NCBI GenBank assembly: GCA_016794445.1
Contig: JAEUKC010000235.1
Coordinates: forward strand, 1-33,975
Direction: 5' to 3'
Length of the DNA stretch: 33,975 nt
DNA from: JADJMO01 sp016794445
GTDB taxonomy: Bacteria > Myxococcota_A > Polyangia > Polyangiales > JADJMO01
Part shown: positions 6,431-15,375 of the stretch, piece by piece
Layout of the letters: every line of letters starts with the position of its first letter
How positions within the stretch are numbered: position 1 is the stretch's first letter
Made by a program: the position numbers and the translations under genes
Notes under the pieces: model-generated
Seen by the model: only the letters and a program-made list of their open reading frames with translations
Database searches by the model: none
What the model was told of the DNA's origin: nothing

Positions 6431-7306
6431 ATGGACCCGATCTCCGCCGTCATCGGTCTCGCCCTCACCGGCAACACGATCGAGAAGGAGTACCGCGCGC
6501 TCGACGAGGCGATCCGCCGGACCGAGCGGCTGGTCCCCGAGTTCGATCCCAAGACCTACGACGCCCGCGCCCTCGCGCGCGCTCTCGACTCCTGGGAGCG
6601 GCGGATGGTGTTCGAGCACCGCTCGACGACGGTGTTCGCGAACCTCGCGGTGCAGCTGTTCGAGGCCAACGCCTCGCTCGACGCCAAGACGGTCATGCTG
6701 CGCATGGCGCAGGACGAGGTGCGCCACACCGAGACCTGCGGCCAGGTGGTGATCGGGCTCGGCGGCAAGGGCGAGGTCGAGGCCGACGTGGCGGTCCCGC
6801 CGCTCGCGACCCACCGCGGCGTGTCGCCCGAGGAGCGCGCGCTCCGCAACGTCATCTACACGACGTCGATGTCCGAGATGGTGGCCATCGCGATGCTGGT
6901 CGACGAGCTCGATCAGACCAAGGACCGCTTCCTGCGCGACGCGACGCGGAGGCTCCTCGCCGACGAGGTGCTGCACGGGCAGTTCGGCTTCCTCTACCTC
7001 GAGGCGTGGCGCCCGTGGCTCGACGCGCACCCCGACGTGAAGGTCTCGCTCGGCCGCTACCTGACGCACGCCTTCAAGGTGATCGAGGGCGTGCTCGGGG
7101 GGCCGGTGCAGGCCGAGGCGCCCCTGAGCGAGGACGAGCTCGCGCTCGGGCTGCACTCTTCGGCGCGCGGGCGAGAGATCTTCTACGAGACGATGGAGCA
7201 CGCGATCGTGCCGGGTCTCGAGCGGTTCGGGATCGAGGCGGGCAAGGCGTGGAAGGAGCGCCGGCTCCTCGAGGGCGGCACCGTCCCCGAGCGCCCGCGG
7301 ATCTGA
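6431..7306 (+). CDS. Ferritin-like diiron protein
   Basis: This is a 291-residue predicted four-helix-bundle protein. It shows the complete six-ligand pattern of a carboxylate-bridged diiron site: Glu62 (MVFEHRST), Glu96-x-x-His99 (QDEVRHTE), Glu149 (MSEMVAIAML) and Glu179-x-x-His182 (ADEVLHGQF). Spacings of 34 and 30 residues between paired ligands suit the ferritin/AurF/ribonucleotide-reductase-like superfamily. It lacks a signal peptide, so it is probably cytoplasmic. It is longer than ferritins or rubrerythrins and could be an oxygenase or oxidase rather than an iron store; the sequence does not decide. The next gene starts one base after its stop, so the two are very likely co-transcribed. 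Confidence 0.75.
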   Translation: MDPISAVIGLALTGNTIEKEYRALDEAIRRTERLVPEFDPKTYDARALARALDSWERRMVFEHRSTTVFANLAVQLFEANASLDAKTVMLRMAQDEVRHTETCGQVVIGLGGKGEVEADVAVPPLATHRGVSPEERALRNVIYTTSMSEMVAIAMLVDELDQTKDRFLRDATRRLLADEVLHGQFGFLYLEAWRPWLDAHPDVKVSLGRYLTHAFKVIEGVLGGPVQAEAPLSEDELALGLHSSARGREIFYETMEHAIVPGLERFGIEAGKAWKERRLLEGGTVPERPRI

Positions 7307-7307
7307 G

Positions 7308-7658
7308 GTGCGCGCAGCGTTCGCGGTGGTGGCGGCGCTGGTCACCAGCGCGTGCGAGCTGACGTCGATCAAGTGGACGTCGGACGTGACCTTCGAGCTC
7401 GACCGGCGCGAGCTCGCGGTCGGCGAGTCGGTCGAGGTGAAGTTCTCCGTGCGCGTCGAGGACGGGCGGCACTGGTGGATCGCGCTCGTGCCCGAGGACC
7501 GGCCGTTCGACGACCCACGCGATCGGGTGGTGATCCCGAAGGGCGCGAAGACGATCCGGGTGGTGGCGGAGCACGAAGGGCGGTGCGAGGTGCGCGTCTA
7601 CCACGACCCCCAGGGCACGCCGGCGATGGTCGCCCGCGCGAAGGTGCGGGTGCGCTGA
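7308..7658 (+). CDS. Small predicted lipoprotein, beta-rich
   Basis: This is a 116-residue protein with GTG start one base after the stop of the ferritin-like gene, implying translational coupling. The N-terminus MRAAFAVVAALVTSACE looks like a lipoprotein signal (TSAC, Cys16). The mature part alternates short beta-type stretches (VTFELDRREL, VEVKFSVRVEDG, HWWIALVPEDRPFDD, KTIRVVAEHEGRCEVRVYHD) and could form one Ig-like beta sandwich. I do not recognise the family. The pairing with a diiron protein is noted, but no joint function can be read from the sequence. Confidence 0.6.
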   Translation: MRAAFAVVAALVTSACELTSIKWTSDVTFELDRRELAVGESVEVKFSVRVEDGRHWWIALVPEDRPFDDPRDRVVIPKGAKTIRVVAEHEGRCEVRVYHDPQGTPAMVARAKVRVR

Positions 7659-7680
7659 ACTCGACGCGAGCGGCGAGGCG

Positions 7681-7855
7681 TCAGAGACCGACGAGGTAGC
7701 CCTCGCGGAGGGCGGACCAGTGCTCGAACCACGGCGCGGTGGAGCACTCGTCGACCCACGCGCGTGCGCTTGTCGAGCACGGGGCCGCCGCGCCCCATGA
7801 CGCGGTGGAGCAGGTGGGTGAGGTGCGCGGCGAGGGCGCGGAACCCGGTGCTCAC
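7681..7855 (-). pseudogene. Decayed REP-associated (Y1/IS200-like) transposase fragment
   Basis: Two segments in different minus-strand frames resemble the C-terminal half of REP-associated tyrosine transposases (Transposase_17 type), which are common in myxobacteria. Frame A from 7855 reads GFRALAAHLTHLLHRVMGRG then GPVLDKR, resembling the family's GLQIRLARALNRVLGRRG-type segment. Frame B, ending in TGA at 7683-7681, reads VDECSTAPWFEHWSALREG, resembling the DPYSSAPWFDGW terminus. The segment normally between them (RYHARxLxTPxEVRNALxYVL) is missing, and no catalytic HUH motif or Tyr part is present. I infer an internal deletion plus frameshift in a dead copy. A TAG stop lies in frame A shortly upstream. 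The 7659-7885 interval holds nothing else recognisable. Confidence 0.45.
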
Positions 7856-7885
7856 GGCCGCGCAGGCGCGCGCCTAAGGGGAGCG

Positions 7886-8239
7886 TCAGGCCGGGAGGTC
7901 GGGTGGGGGGAGCGGGCCTTTGATGGGGCCCTTGTACGGGGGGTAGTGTTTGCCGGGGGCGCACACGTGGCCGACGTGATTCGCCTCGCCTTTCCGGCAC
8001 ACGCGCGGCGCGGCGGCGGCGTTGGTCTCCCACGAGCAACGACACGGGCCGGTGCCGGAGGTCGGGTCGTTCGGCGGGTCCTCGTGGGGCACGGTCGCGA
8101 GCGTCGACGCGGAGACGGAGGGCGACGCGGAGGCGCTCGTCGTCGGATCGGGGGTCGCGGTCGGCGGGGTCTGCGGGCCACCGCACGCGGGCAACGCGGG
8201 CAGGAACGCGAGGGCCTGGACGAAGCGCAGGCGGCTCAT
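7886..8239 (-). CDS. Small lipoprotein, second of a tandem paralogous pair
   Basis: This is a 117-residue predicted lipoprotein. The signal MSRLRFVQALAFLPALPAC has Cys19 in LPAC, followed by a Pro/Thr/Ser/Ala linker (about residues 20-60). The C-terminal domain carries GPCRCSW, AAPRVC, KGE and HVCAPGKHYPPYKGP, i.e. four cysteines in a C-x-C...C...C arrangement. The same pattern occurs in the upstream neighbour, so the two arose by duplication. Its ATG overlaps the neighbour's TGA as ATGA (minus strand), indicating translational coupling. The family is not one I can name. The four cysteines, in an exported protein, probably form two disulfides or bind metal. Confidence 0.65.
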   Translation of the reverse strand: MSRLRFVQALAFLPALPACGGPQTPPTATPDPTTSASASPSVSASTLATVPHEDPPNDPTSGTGPCRCSWETNAAAAPRVCRKGEANHVGHVCAPGKHYPPYKGPIKGPLPPPDLPA

Positions 8240-8595
8240 GACAGCTCCGGGGGATCGAGCGGGCCGACCACGGGGGGGTACTTGTACTTCTTGTGGTTGC
8301 CGGGCTGGCAGACCTGGCCCCCCGCACTCGTCTCGCCCTTCTTGCAGACCCGGGGGGCCGCGTTGGGGTTCGTGTTCCACGAGCACCGACACGGGCCGAC
8401 CCCGGCGGTCGGGTCGTCGGCCGGGGTGTCCACCGTGGCGACGGTGGTGGTGGTCGCGCTCGCCGACGACGCCGACGCGCTCGACGCGGTGGGTACGGTG
8501 GGCTCGGGCTGGCCACCACCGCACGCCACCGCGATCACCGCGCCGCTCCCGGGGAGCGCGAGCCCGCGCACGAAACGGAGGATCCGCGCGTCCAT
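8236..8595 (-). CDS. Small lipoprotein, first of a tandem paralogous pair
   Basis: This is a 119-residue predicted lipoprotein starting at ATG 8595-8593. The signal ends in IAVAC (Cys25), followed by a Ser/Ala/Thr-rich linker with a TTTT run. The C-terminal domain repeats the neighbour's motif: GPCRCSW, AAPRVC, KKGE, QVCQPGNHKKYKYPP. Identity is concentrated in this roughly 50-residue domain, while signals and linkers have diverged. A TATCCT box lies 8 bases upstream of the start, and the downstream paralog overlaps by four bases, so this is the first gene of a two-gene unit. The ECF sigma gene lies only 44 bases upstream on the same strand. Confidence 0.65.
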   Translation of the reverse strand: MDARILRFVRGLALPGSGAVIAVACGGGQPEPTVPTASSASASSASATTTTVATVDTPADDPTAGVGPCRCSWNTNPNAAPRVCKKGETSAGGQVCQPGNHKKYKYPPVVGPLDPPELS

Positions 8596-8603
8596 TCCCC
8601 GGA

Positions 8604-8609
8604 AGGATA
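8604..8609 (-). promoter_or_regulatory. -10-like hexamer TATCCT for the paralogous lipoprotein pair
   Basis: On the minus strand TATCCT ends 8 bases before the ATG at 8595. TTCGCC, 18 bases further upstream, is a poor -35 match. The box lies in the 44-base gap after the sigma factor gene. Confidence 0.45.
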
Positions 8610-8639
8610 CCCGAGCGGCGGCGCGTCGGCGAACGGATC

Positions 8640-9170
8640 TCAGGCGGCGAGGCGCGGCGTGACCTCGGTGTCGCCCAGCAACGCGGCGAGCTGCTTGCGC
8701 GCGCGGTGGAGGCGCGACATCACCGTGCCGATGGGGACACCGATCGCGTCCGCGGCGTCGCGGTAGCTCTGCTCCTGCACGTCCACGCGGAGCAGCACCT
8801 CGCGGAAGCTCGACGGGAGGCTGTCGAGGGCGCCCTTCACGCGCGGGGACAGCGCGCTCGCAGCGTCGGGGGTCGCGTGTTCGGGGGCGGTCCACGCGCA
8901 GGGATCGACGGTGAGGACGCGGATGGCGTCGCGCTCGCGGCGGCGCCGACGGTAGCCGGTGACGAACACCGAGAAGACGATGGTCTGGGCCCAGGAGCGC
9001 AGGCTCGTGCCCGGCACGAACTGCTCGCGGAAGCGGAGCGCGCGCTCGATCGAGTCCTGCACCAGATCGTCGGCGGCGGCCTCGTCACGCGTCAGGCGGA
9101 GCGCTCGGGCGCGGAGGTCCGGGCGGAGCGAGAGCAGCTGGTGCGCGAACAGGTCCTTGGCGATCGACAT
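8640..9170 (-). CDS. ECF-type RNA polymerase sigma factor
   Basis: This is a 176-residue sigma-70 family protein with only regions 2 and 4, hence an ECF (group 4) factor. Region 2 covers about residues 15-70 (RLTRDEAAADDLVQDSIERA, then FVPGTSLRSWAQTIVFSVF). A basic patch YRRRRRERD follows. Region 4 is at about 115-170 (LDSLPSSFREVLLRVDVQEQ, then YRDAADAIGVPIGTVMSRLH, a helix-turn-helix that reads the -35 element). The ATG at 9170 has a clear AAGGAG ribosome-binding site six bases upstream. No anti-sigma factor with a transmembrane or zinc-binding segment is adjacent, so it is an orphan in this window. The upstream region contains two inverted repeats that could be regulatory. Confidence 0.88.
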   Translation of the reverse strand: MSIAKDLFAHQLLSLRPDLRARALRLTRDEAAADDLVQDSIERALRFREQFVPGTSLRSWAQTIVFSVFVTGYRRRRRERDAIRVLTVDPCAWTAPEHATPDAASALSPRVKGALDSLPSSFREVLLRVDVQEQSYRDAADAIGVPIGTVMSRLHRARKQLAALLGDTEVTPRLAA

Positions 9171-9182
9171 GACGAGCTCCTT

Positions 9183-9196
9183 GGGACGCACGTCCC
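9183..9196. repeat. Short inverted repeat upstream of the sigma factor gene
   Basis: GGGAC and GTCCC are separated by GCAC, lying just upstream of the AAGGAG ribosome-binding site of the sigma gene. It could be an operator or a 5'-UTR hairpin. Arms of five bases in GC-rich DNA arise easily by chance. Confidence 0.25.
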
Positions 9197-9221
9197 CTGC
9201 GCGGCGCGGACGACGGTCCGG

Positions 9222-9238
9222 CCGCATGCGAAATGCGG
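9222..9238. repeat. Inverted repeat in the divergent sigma/TPR interval
   Basis: CCGCAT and ATGCGG are perfect reverse complements around a GCGAA centre. It sits in the 272-base space between the sigma gene and the divergent TPR gene, where a shared operator would be expected. Nothing else clear is seen in 9239-9442. Confidence 0.3.
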
Positions 9239-9442
9239 TGCACTCCGCGAGGTCCGCGGTGGCGATGGACTCCTGAGCAAGGCCCGCGCCACGAGCCCGA
9301 ACACGCGATTTCGGCCGAGAAACCCGCCGTGTGTCCACGGAGGTGCTGCCAGTCTGACACGGACCTGCGGCTCCTACGCCAACGAGGCCACCGGTCGGGT
9401 CTCCGCTTGCCCAGGACGGTTTCGTGCCGTAGAGCCAAGGGG

Positions 9443-10135
9443 ATGGCCAAGCGGCAGAAGCCTGGGACGGAGGGCGACGGCACGTCGCCGAAGTCCGCGG
9501 GGGCCAAGGAGCTCCCCTCGCTGCGGGCGACGATCGAGCGAGCGCTCGCGCGGGACGAGCCACCGGACGATCTCCTCCCCATGCTGGAGCGGCTGCGGCG
9601 CATGGCGATCGAGGGCAGCGACGATCGTCGCTTCGCCGACCGCCGCATCGCGGAGCTCCTGCTCGAGACGGAGCCGTGGCGCGCGGCGCTGCACATCCGG
9701 AGGCTCGTCCGCGAGCTCCCCGACGACGACGCGCACTGGGCCCTCATGGGCCTCGCGCAGGCGCTCCTCGGCAACCACAAGTTCGCGGCGCAGTCGTACC
9801 GGCGTGCGCTCGCGCTCGACCCGGGCAACCCCTGGTACGCGCACAACCTCGGGCACATCCTCGACGTGGGCCTCGACCGCGCGCGCGACGGATTGCCGTG
9901 GCTCGAGCGCGCGCACAAGCGCATCCCCGATTCGACCCCGGTCACCTGCTCGGTGGCCCACGCCTTGTTCCGGCTGTCGCGGCTCGACGAGGCGCGCGCG
10001 GTCCTCGCGCCGCTCCTGCGCAAGAACGCGCACGACCCCGACGTCTGGGCCATCGCGCGTCAACTCGACCGCGCCGAGGCGGCCACGGCGCCCGCCCGCC
10101 GAAAGGCGAGAGCCAAGCGCCGCACCCCGAGCTGA
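9443..10135 (+). CDS. Tetratricopeptide-repeat protein
   Basis: This is a 230-residue soluble protein with a basic, low-complexity start (MAKRQKPGTEGD) and a basic end (ARRKARAKRRTPS). The middle contains helical TPR-like repeats: ALHIRRLVRELPDDDAHWAL, then GLAQALLGNHKFAAQSYRRA with LALDPGNPWYAHNLGHIL (a canonical pair, about residues 90-140), and a DSTPVTCSVAHALFRLSRLD repeat with EARAVLAPLLRK. TPRs mediate protein-protein contacts; the partner is unknown. The ATG at 9443 is chosen because AAGGGG lies immediately before it and the upstream extension (to 9233) has no family-like sequence. The gene is divergent from the ECF sigma gene. Confidence 0.75.
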   Translation: MAKRQKPGTEGDGTSPKSAGAKELPSLRATIERALARDEPPDDLLPMLERLRRMAIEGSDDRRFADRRIAELLLETEPWRAALHIRRLVRELPDDDAHWALMGLAQALLGNHKFAAQSYRRALALDPGNPWYAHNLGHILDVGLDRARDGLPWLERAHKRIPDSTPVTCSVAHALFRLSRLDEARAVLAPLLRKNAHDPDVWAIARQLDRAEAATAPARRKARAKRRTPS

Positions 10136-10252
10136 AGCCACCGCGCGCCCCCTGGAGCTCTGCGCCGAGAGCCGCGAGCGCCGTCGGGCGGTCGATCGCG
10201 CAAACAAAACCAAACTTCGGGGGTGAGCCTCTCCGGGCGCGCTGGCATCGTC

Positions 10253-10258
10253 TATGGT
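10253..10258 (+). promoter_or_regulatory. -10-like hexamer TATGGT for the TolC-family gene
   Basis: TATGGT lies 8 bases before the ATG at 10267 with no ribosome-binding site between. The preceding interval (10136-10252) includes an A-rich patch near 10199-10214 but no convincing -35 element. Confidence 0.5.
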
Positions 10259-10266
10259 CAGCGCCC

Positions 10267-11637
10267 ATGTCACGTCGGTCCGTCGTCTGTGTCGGCCTCC
10301 TCACCTCGTTCGTCGGGGCCGCGTCGGTCACGCGCAACGGGGGCGCCCAGCCCGCAGTCGTCGCGCCGATCGTGAGCAGCTCGGCCAAGGTCAACGAGGA
10401 TCCCGCGCCGCCGATCCCCAAGCCGAGCCGCTCGGTCGGGTCGTTCAAGGAGCTCTGGTCGCTGCTGCCCAAGAACGCGAGCGATCTCCGCATCGCGCTC
10501 GCCGAGGTGGAGCGCGCCGAGGCGGCGACGCGCATCGCGCAGGGCGCGGTGCTCCCCCAGGCCAACGCGAGCCTCGGCTTCACCTGGAGCCCGGCGAGCG
10601 CCTTCGGCGCGGGCGGGATCACGTTCGGTGGGCTCAACGCCAACGCGCAGGTGTCGGTCACCGCCACGCTCGTCAACGTGCGCGCCTTCCACAACATCGG
10701 CACCGTCAAGGTCGGCGAGGAGATCACCGCGCTCGGCGTCGTCGAGGTGCGCCGGAAACTCGGGCTGTCGCTCTCGCGGTCGGTCGCCTCCATCGTCGCC
10801 GCGCAGCGCCTCGCGGAGGGCAACCGCGAGTCGCTCGACCTCTCTCTCCAGCGCCTCGCGCTCACCCGCAAGCGCCTCGCCGCTGGCGTGGGCGACGCCC
10901 GCGATCTCGTGCGCGCCCTGCAGGACGTCGCGGCGGCCCGCGCCTCGGTGGCCCCGAACGACGAGTCGCTGCTGCAGGCGCAAGAAGGGCTCGGCGTCGT
11001 CGTCGGCACCACGGACGCGATCGGGGTGACCACCGATCTGCCCGGCCTCGAGGCGCAGCTCGTGGGCTTCTGCGGCAGCGGCTCCGGCAAGCCACGCACC
11101 GACGTGCAGATCGCGAAGAAGCAGATCGTCGTCGCCGAGCGCAACGTCGACGACATCACGCTCAAGTTCTTGCCGAACCTCACCGCGGGGTTGAGCGCTG
11201 GCGTCTCCGGGCGGGCCTTCGACGGCCCGTGGAACACACCCTTGAACCTCTCGCTCACGTTGAGCATCCCGCTCTACGACGGCGGCATCCGCTATGCCGA
11301 GAAGCGCGATCGCATCGCGCTCGTCGAGGAGGCCAAGGCGCGCGCCGTCGCGGTCGAGCTCGCCTCCCGCATCGAGCAGGCGCAGGCCAAGCGCGCGCTC
11401 GGGGTGGCGATCGCCGCGCAGACGTCGGCCAAGGAGGCGCGCGACCTCGCGGCCGAGGCGCTCCGCCTCGCGCAGCTCGCCTACGAGGGCGGTGTCGGCA
11501 CCAACTTCGATCTCATCGACGCCGGGCGGCTCCTCCGCCAGAGCGAGACCACCCTCGTGCTCCGCGACTTCGACGTGGCGCGCGCCCGCCTCGTCCTGCC
11601 GTTCCTCGAAGGAGCCTGCAGCGGCGTGGAGAAGTGA
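10267..11637 (+). CDS. TolC-family outer-membrane channel protein
   Basis: This is a 456-residue protein with a signal peptide (about residues 1-28, ending near NGGAQ). It has the two-fold helical-hairpin organisation of outer-membrane efflux proteins: long Ala/Glu/Arg-rich helices such as LRIALAEVERAEAATRIAQ and later KRDRIALVEEAKARAVAVEL. LPQANASLGFTWSP and LPNLTAGLSAGVSG are the two family-typical beta-strand entrances, each after a helix. LAYEGGVGTNFDLIDAGRLL matches the conserved C-terminal (Y-x-x-G-x-x-x-x-x-D-L-L-x-A) motif. It would form a trimeric outer-membrane exit duct for an efflux pump or type I secretion system. No inner-membrane pump or adaptor gene is adjacent, so the partner is unknown. 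The start at 10267 is fixed by the signal peptide and upstream TATGGT. Confidence 0.85.
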   Translation: MSRRSVVCVGLLTSFVGAASVTRNGGAQPAVVAPIVSSSAKVNEDPAPPIPKPSRSVGSFKELWSLLPKNASDLRIALAEVERAEAATRIAQGAVLPQANASLGFTWSPASAFGAGGITFGGLNANAQVSVTATLVNVRAFHNIGTVKVGEEITALGVVEVRRKLGLSLSRSVASIVAAQRLAEGNRESLDLSLQRLALTRKRLAAGVGDARDLVRALQDVAAARASVAPNDESLLQAQEGLGVVVGTTDAIGVTTDLPGLEAQLVGFCGSGSGKPRTDVQIAKKQIVVAERNVDDITLKFLPNLTAGLSAGVSGRAFDGPWNTPLNLSLTLSIPLYDGGIRYAEKRDRIALVEEAKARAVAVELASRIEQAQAKRALGVAIAAQTSAKEARDLAAEALRLAQLAYEGGVGTNFDLIDAGRLLRQSETTLVLRDFDVARARLVLPFLEGACSGVEK

Positions 11638-11734
11638 GCAGAGCGAGCCGGAGGCGAGCGAAGCGAACAGCGGCCGCCTCGAGCCGGCCGCCGGCGGCAG
11701 AGTCGACCTCGTGGCGTCGGGCGCCTCCAGCCTC

Positions 11735-11740
11735 TATCGT
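11735..11740 (+). promoter_or_regulatory. -10-like hexamer TATCGT before the AgmX/PglI-like lipoprotein gene
   Basis: TATCGT lies 6 bases before the ATG at 11747. A GGAG follows immediately (11741-11744), too close to the start for a normal ribosome-binding site. The 11638-11734 interval is GC-rich with possible hairpins but no T tract. Confidence 0.4.
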
Positions 11741-11746
11741 GGAGCG

Positions 11747-12250
11747 ATGGCCGTGACGCGCTCGCTCCTCGCCCTGTCGATGACCGCTGTGGGGTTCGCC
11801 GTTTCGCTCGGCGCCTGCAAGAACGAGCCGCCGCCCAAGTCGGCCGATCCGATGGGGTCGAACACGTCGGCGGCCTCCGTCGGCACCACCATGACCCCGT
11901 GCACCGACGCGCCGTTGAACCCGACCGAAGCCGTGGCCAAGGAGCCCGGCGTGATCAACGCCTGCCTCACGTCGGCGGCCAAGGGTGGCGTCGCCGCGCC
12001 GTGTGGCAACGCCAAGATCGCCCTCGAGGTGGGCAAGGACGGCAAGGTGATCCGCGCCGACGTCGCCGACTCCTCCCTTCCGCCTGCGGTCACCGACTGC
12101 ATCAAGGCGCGCCTCGCGGCCATGCAGTACGCCTGTCCGAAGGAGGGCTCGGCCACCTACACCGTGCCGATCGGGTTGCCGCTCGGCGGCGCGGGCGGCG
12201 CCTGCCCTGGGCTCCCAGGCGTGCCGGGCGTGGCCTCGGGCACGCCTTGA
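11747..12250 (+). CDS. Lipoprotein with AgmX/PglI-type (TonB-like) C-terminal domain
   Basis: This is a 167-residue predicted lipoprotein. The signal ends in SLGAC (lipobox LGAC), then comes a Pro/Ser/Thr linker. The C-terminal domain has the pattern of the myxobacterial AgmX/PglI C-terminal family: INACLTSAA, IALEVGKDGKVIRADVADSS, AVTDCIKARL and a closing TYTVPIGL strand, including the two conserved cysteines in INAC and TDCI. In TonB-like proteins such domains contact outer-membrane partners in the periplasm. The role here is unknown. The stop TGA overlaps the TTG start of tilS (TTGA), so the two genes are probably translated together despite unrelated functions. Confidence 0.7.
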   Translation: MAVTRSLLALSMTAVGFAVSLGACKNEPPPKSADPMGSNTSAASVGTTMTPCTDAPLNPTEAVAKEPGVINACLTSAAKGGVAAPCGNAKIALEVGKDGKVIRADVADSSLPPAVTDCIKARLAAMQYACPKEGSATYTVPIGLPLGGAGGACPGLPGVPGVASGTP

Positions 12251-13173
12251 GTCGACCCTCGCTCGCGACGCGTGCCCGGGCCGTGCTCGACGAGGCGGGA
12301 GTCGCGTCGGGCGCGCGGGTGCTGGTCGCGTGCTCGGGGGGCTCCGACTCGCAGGTCCTGCTCGACGTGCTCGCGCACGTGGCGAAGGGCGGGCGCATCG
12401 CGCTGGCCGCGTGTGGCGTCGACCACGGCCTCCGATCCGAGGCGGCGGAGGAGCTCGCGCTCGCGGCGGCGCTGGCGGAGGCGCGCGGCGTCCCGTTTCG
12501 CAGCGTGCGGCTCGCCGTCGAGAAGGGGAGCAACCTGCAGGCGCGGGCGCGGGCGGCGCGCTGGGACGCGTTGCTCTCGGTCGCCGACCAGCTCGCCTGT
12601 CCGTTCGTGGCCACCGCGCACCACCTCGACGATCGCGCGGAGACCGTGCTGCTCCGGATCCTGCGCGGGGCGCCGCTCGCTGGCCTCGCCGTGCTGCCCC
12701 CCCGGGAGGGGCGGCGGCTCCGACCGCTGGTCCGCTGTCGAAAGGCCGAACTGGTCCGTCACGCAGAGCGACGCGGGCTCGCTTCGGCCAGGGATCCGTC
12801 CAACGAGGATCCTCGATTCGTCCGCGTGCAGATCCGGACCGAGGTGCTGCCGCTCCTCTCGCGCCTGGACCCACGGGTGGTCGAGCACCTCGGCGCCCTG
12901 GCCGATCGGGCAGGGGACGGCCGCGATCGGGACGAAGCCCGCCTGTTCGCCGACGTTCGCCGCGAAACGGGTGTTTCTCCGTCCGCGCGGGCGATCGCGC
13001 AGCTCCTCTCCGGGGACGAGGTGCTCCTACCGGGCGGCCGCGCCGCTCTCCTACCGGAACCTCTCGGGCGGGTCGTCATCAGAGAACAGAATGCCGCCGA
13101 TCCCGCGCGACCGACCGCCTCTCGGAAGGCCTCCCAAGGCTTTGCCGAACCGAGGTCGCGTGCTAGGTCCTAG
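12247..13173 (+). CDS. tilS: tRNA(Ile)-lysidine synthase
   Basis: This is a 308-residue N-type ATP pyrophosphatase that attaches lysine to C34 of the CAU-anticodon tRNA-Ile, converting its specificity from AUG to AUA. The PP-loop SGGSDS is at residues 30-35. VDHGLRSEAAEE, TAHHLDDRAETVLLRILRGA, then RPLVRCRKAELVRHAERRGL and DPSNEDPRFVRVQIR are all TilS signatures. It is short compared with E. coli TilS (432) and resembles the compact Aquifex type, lacking most of the C-terminal substrate domain. The start is TTG at 12247, overlapping the upstream stop as TTGA; it gives a sensible MSRPSLATRARAVLDEAG opening. tilS next to ftsH is a recurrent bacterial linkage, though here hpt is absent. Confidence 0.92.
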   Translation: MSRPSLATRARAVLDEAGVASGARVLVACSGGSDSQVLLDVLAHVAKGGRIALAACGVDHGLRSEAAEELALAAALAEARGVPFRSVRLAVEKGSNLQARARAARWDALLSVADQLACPFVATAHHLDDRAETVLLRILRGAPLAGLAVLPPREGRRLRPLVRCRKAELVRHAERRGLASARDPSNEDPRFVRVQIRTEVLPLLSRLDPRVVEHLGALADRAGDGRDRDEARLFADVRRETGVSPSARAIAQLLSGDEVLLPGGRAALLPEPLGRVVIREQNAADPARPTASRKASQGFAEPRSRARS

Positions 13174-13281
13174 AATGACGGACGAGGGGATCGTGGTTAG
13201 AACTCCAAGGATCGTCGGTGTCGCCGCCACTGGTAACGCGTTCGTGGTGGGTCGCCTGCCCTGTCGTCTGCTGAGGGAGCC

Positions 13282-15249
<1,968 letters not shown>

Positions 15250-15270
15250 AGGCCGCTGGATGCAGCGAAT

Positions 15271-15305
15271 CGGCCACCTCGAGAGAGGCGGCCGGTTCTG
15301 CTTTT
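15271..15305 (+). terminator. Probable intrinsic terminator of ftsH
   Basis: CGGCCACCTC (15271-15280) pairs with GAGGCGGCCG (15285-15294) over ten positions with one A-C mismatch, closing a GAGA tetraloop. TTCTGCTTTT follows at 15296-15305, an imperfect T tract. It lies 21 bases after the ftsH stop and upstream of the yebC promoter box. Confidence 0.65.
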
Positions 15306-15360
15306 GGGGACGAGCGCTGCGTCATGCGCACGGGGCCTGGAAAACCAAGCGGTGGCCGAC

Positions 15361-15366
15361 TACGGT
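15361..15366 (+). promoter_or_regulatory. -10-like hexamer TACGGT for yebC
   Basis: TACGGT lies 9 bases before the ATG at 15376, with no ribosome-binding site in the gap. TGGAAA at 15338-15343, 17 bases upstream, is a weak -35 candidate. The position after the ftsH terminator supports a separate transcript. Confidence 0.5.
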
Positions 15367-15375
15367 TCCGGCGCC

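Noticed and set aside
9327..9362. CCGTGT / ACACGG inverted repeat with a 24-base centre
   Set aside because: The arms are short and far apart, which is easily chance in this composition.
9676..10266. Upstream extension of the TolC-family frame
   Set aside because: It lies out of frame across the TPR gene 9443-10135, and the signal peptide starts at 10267.
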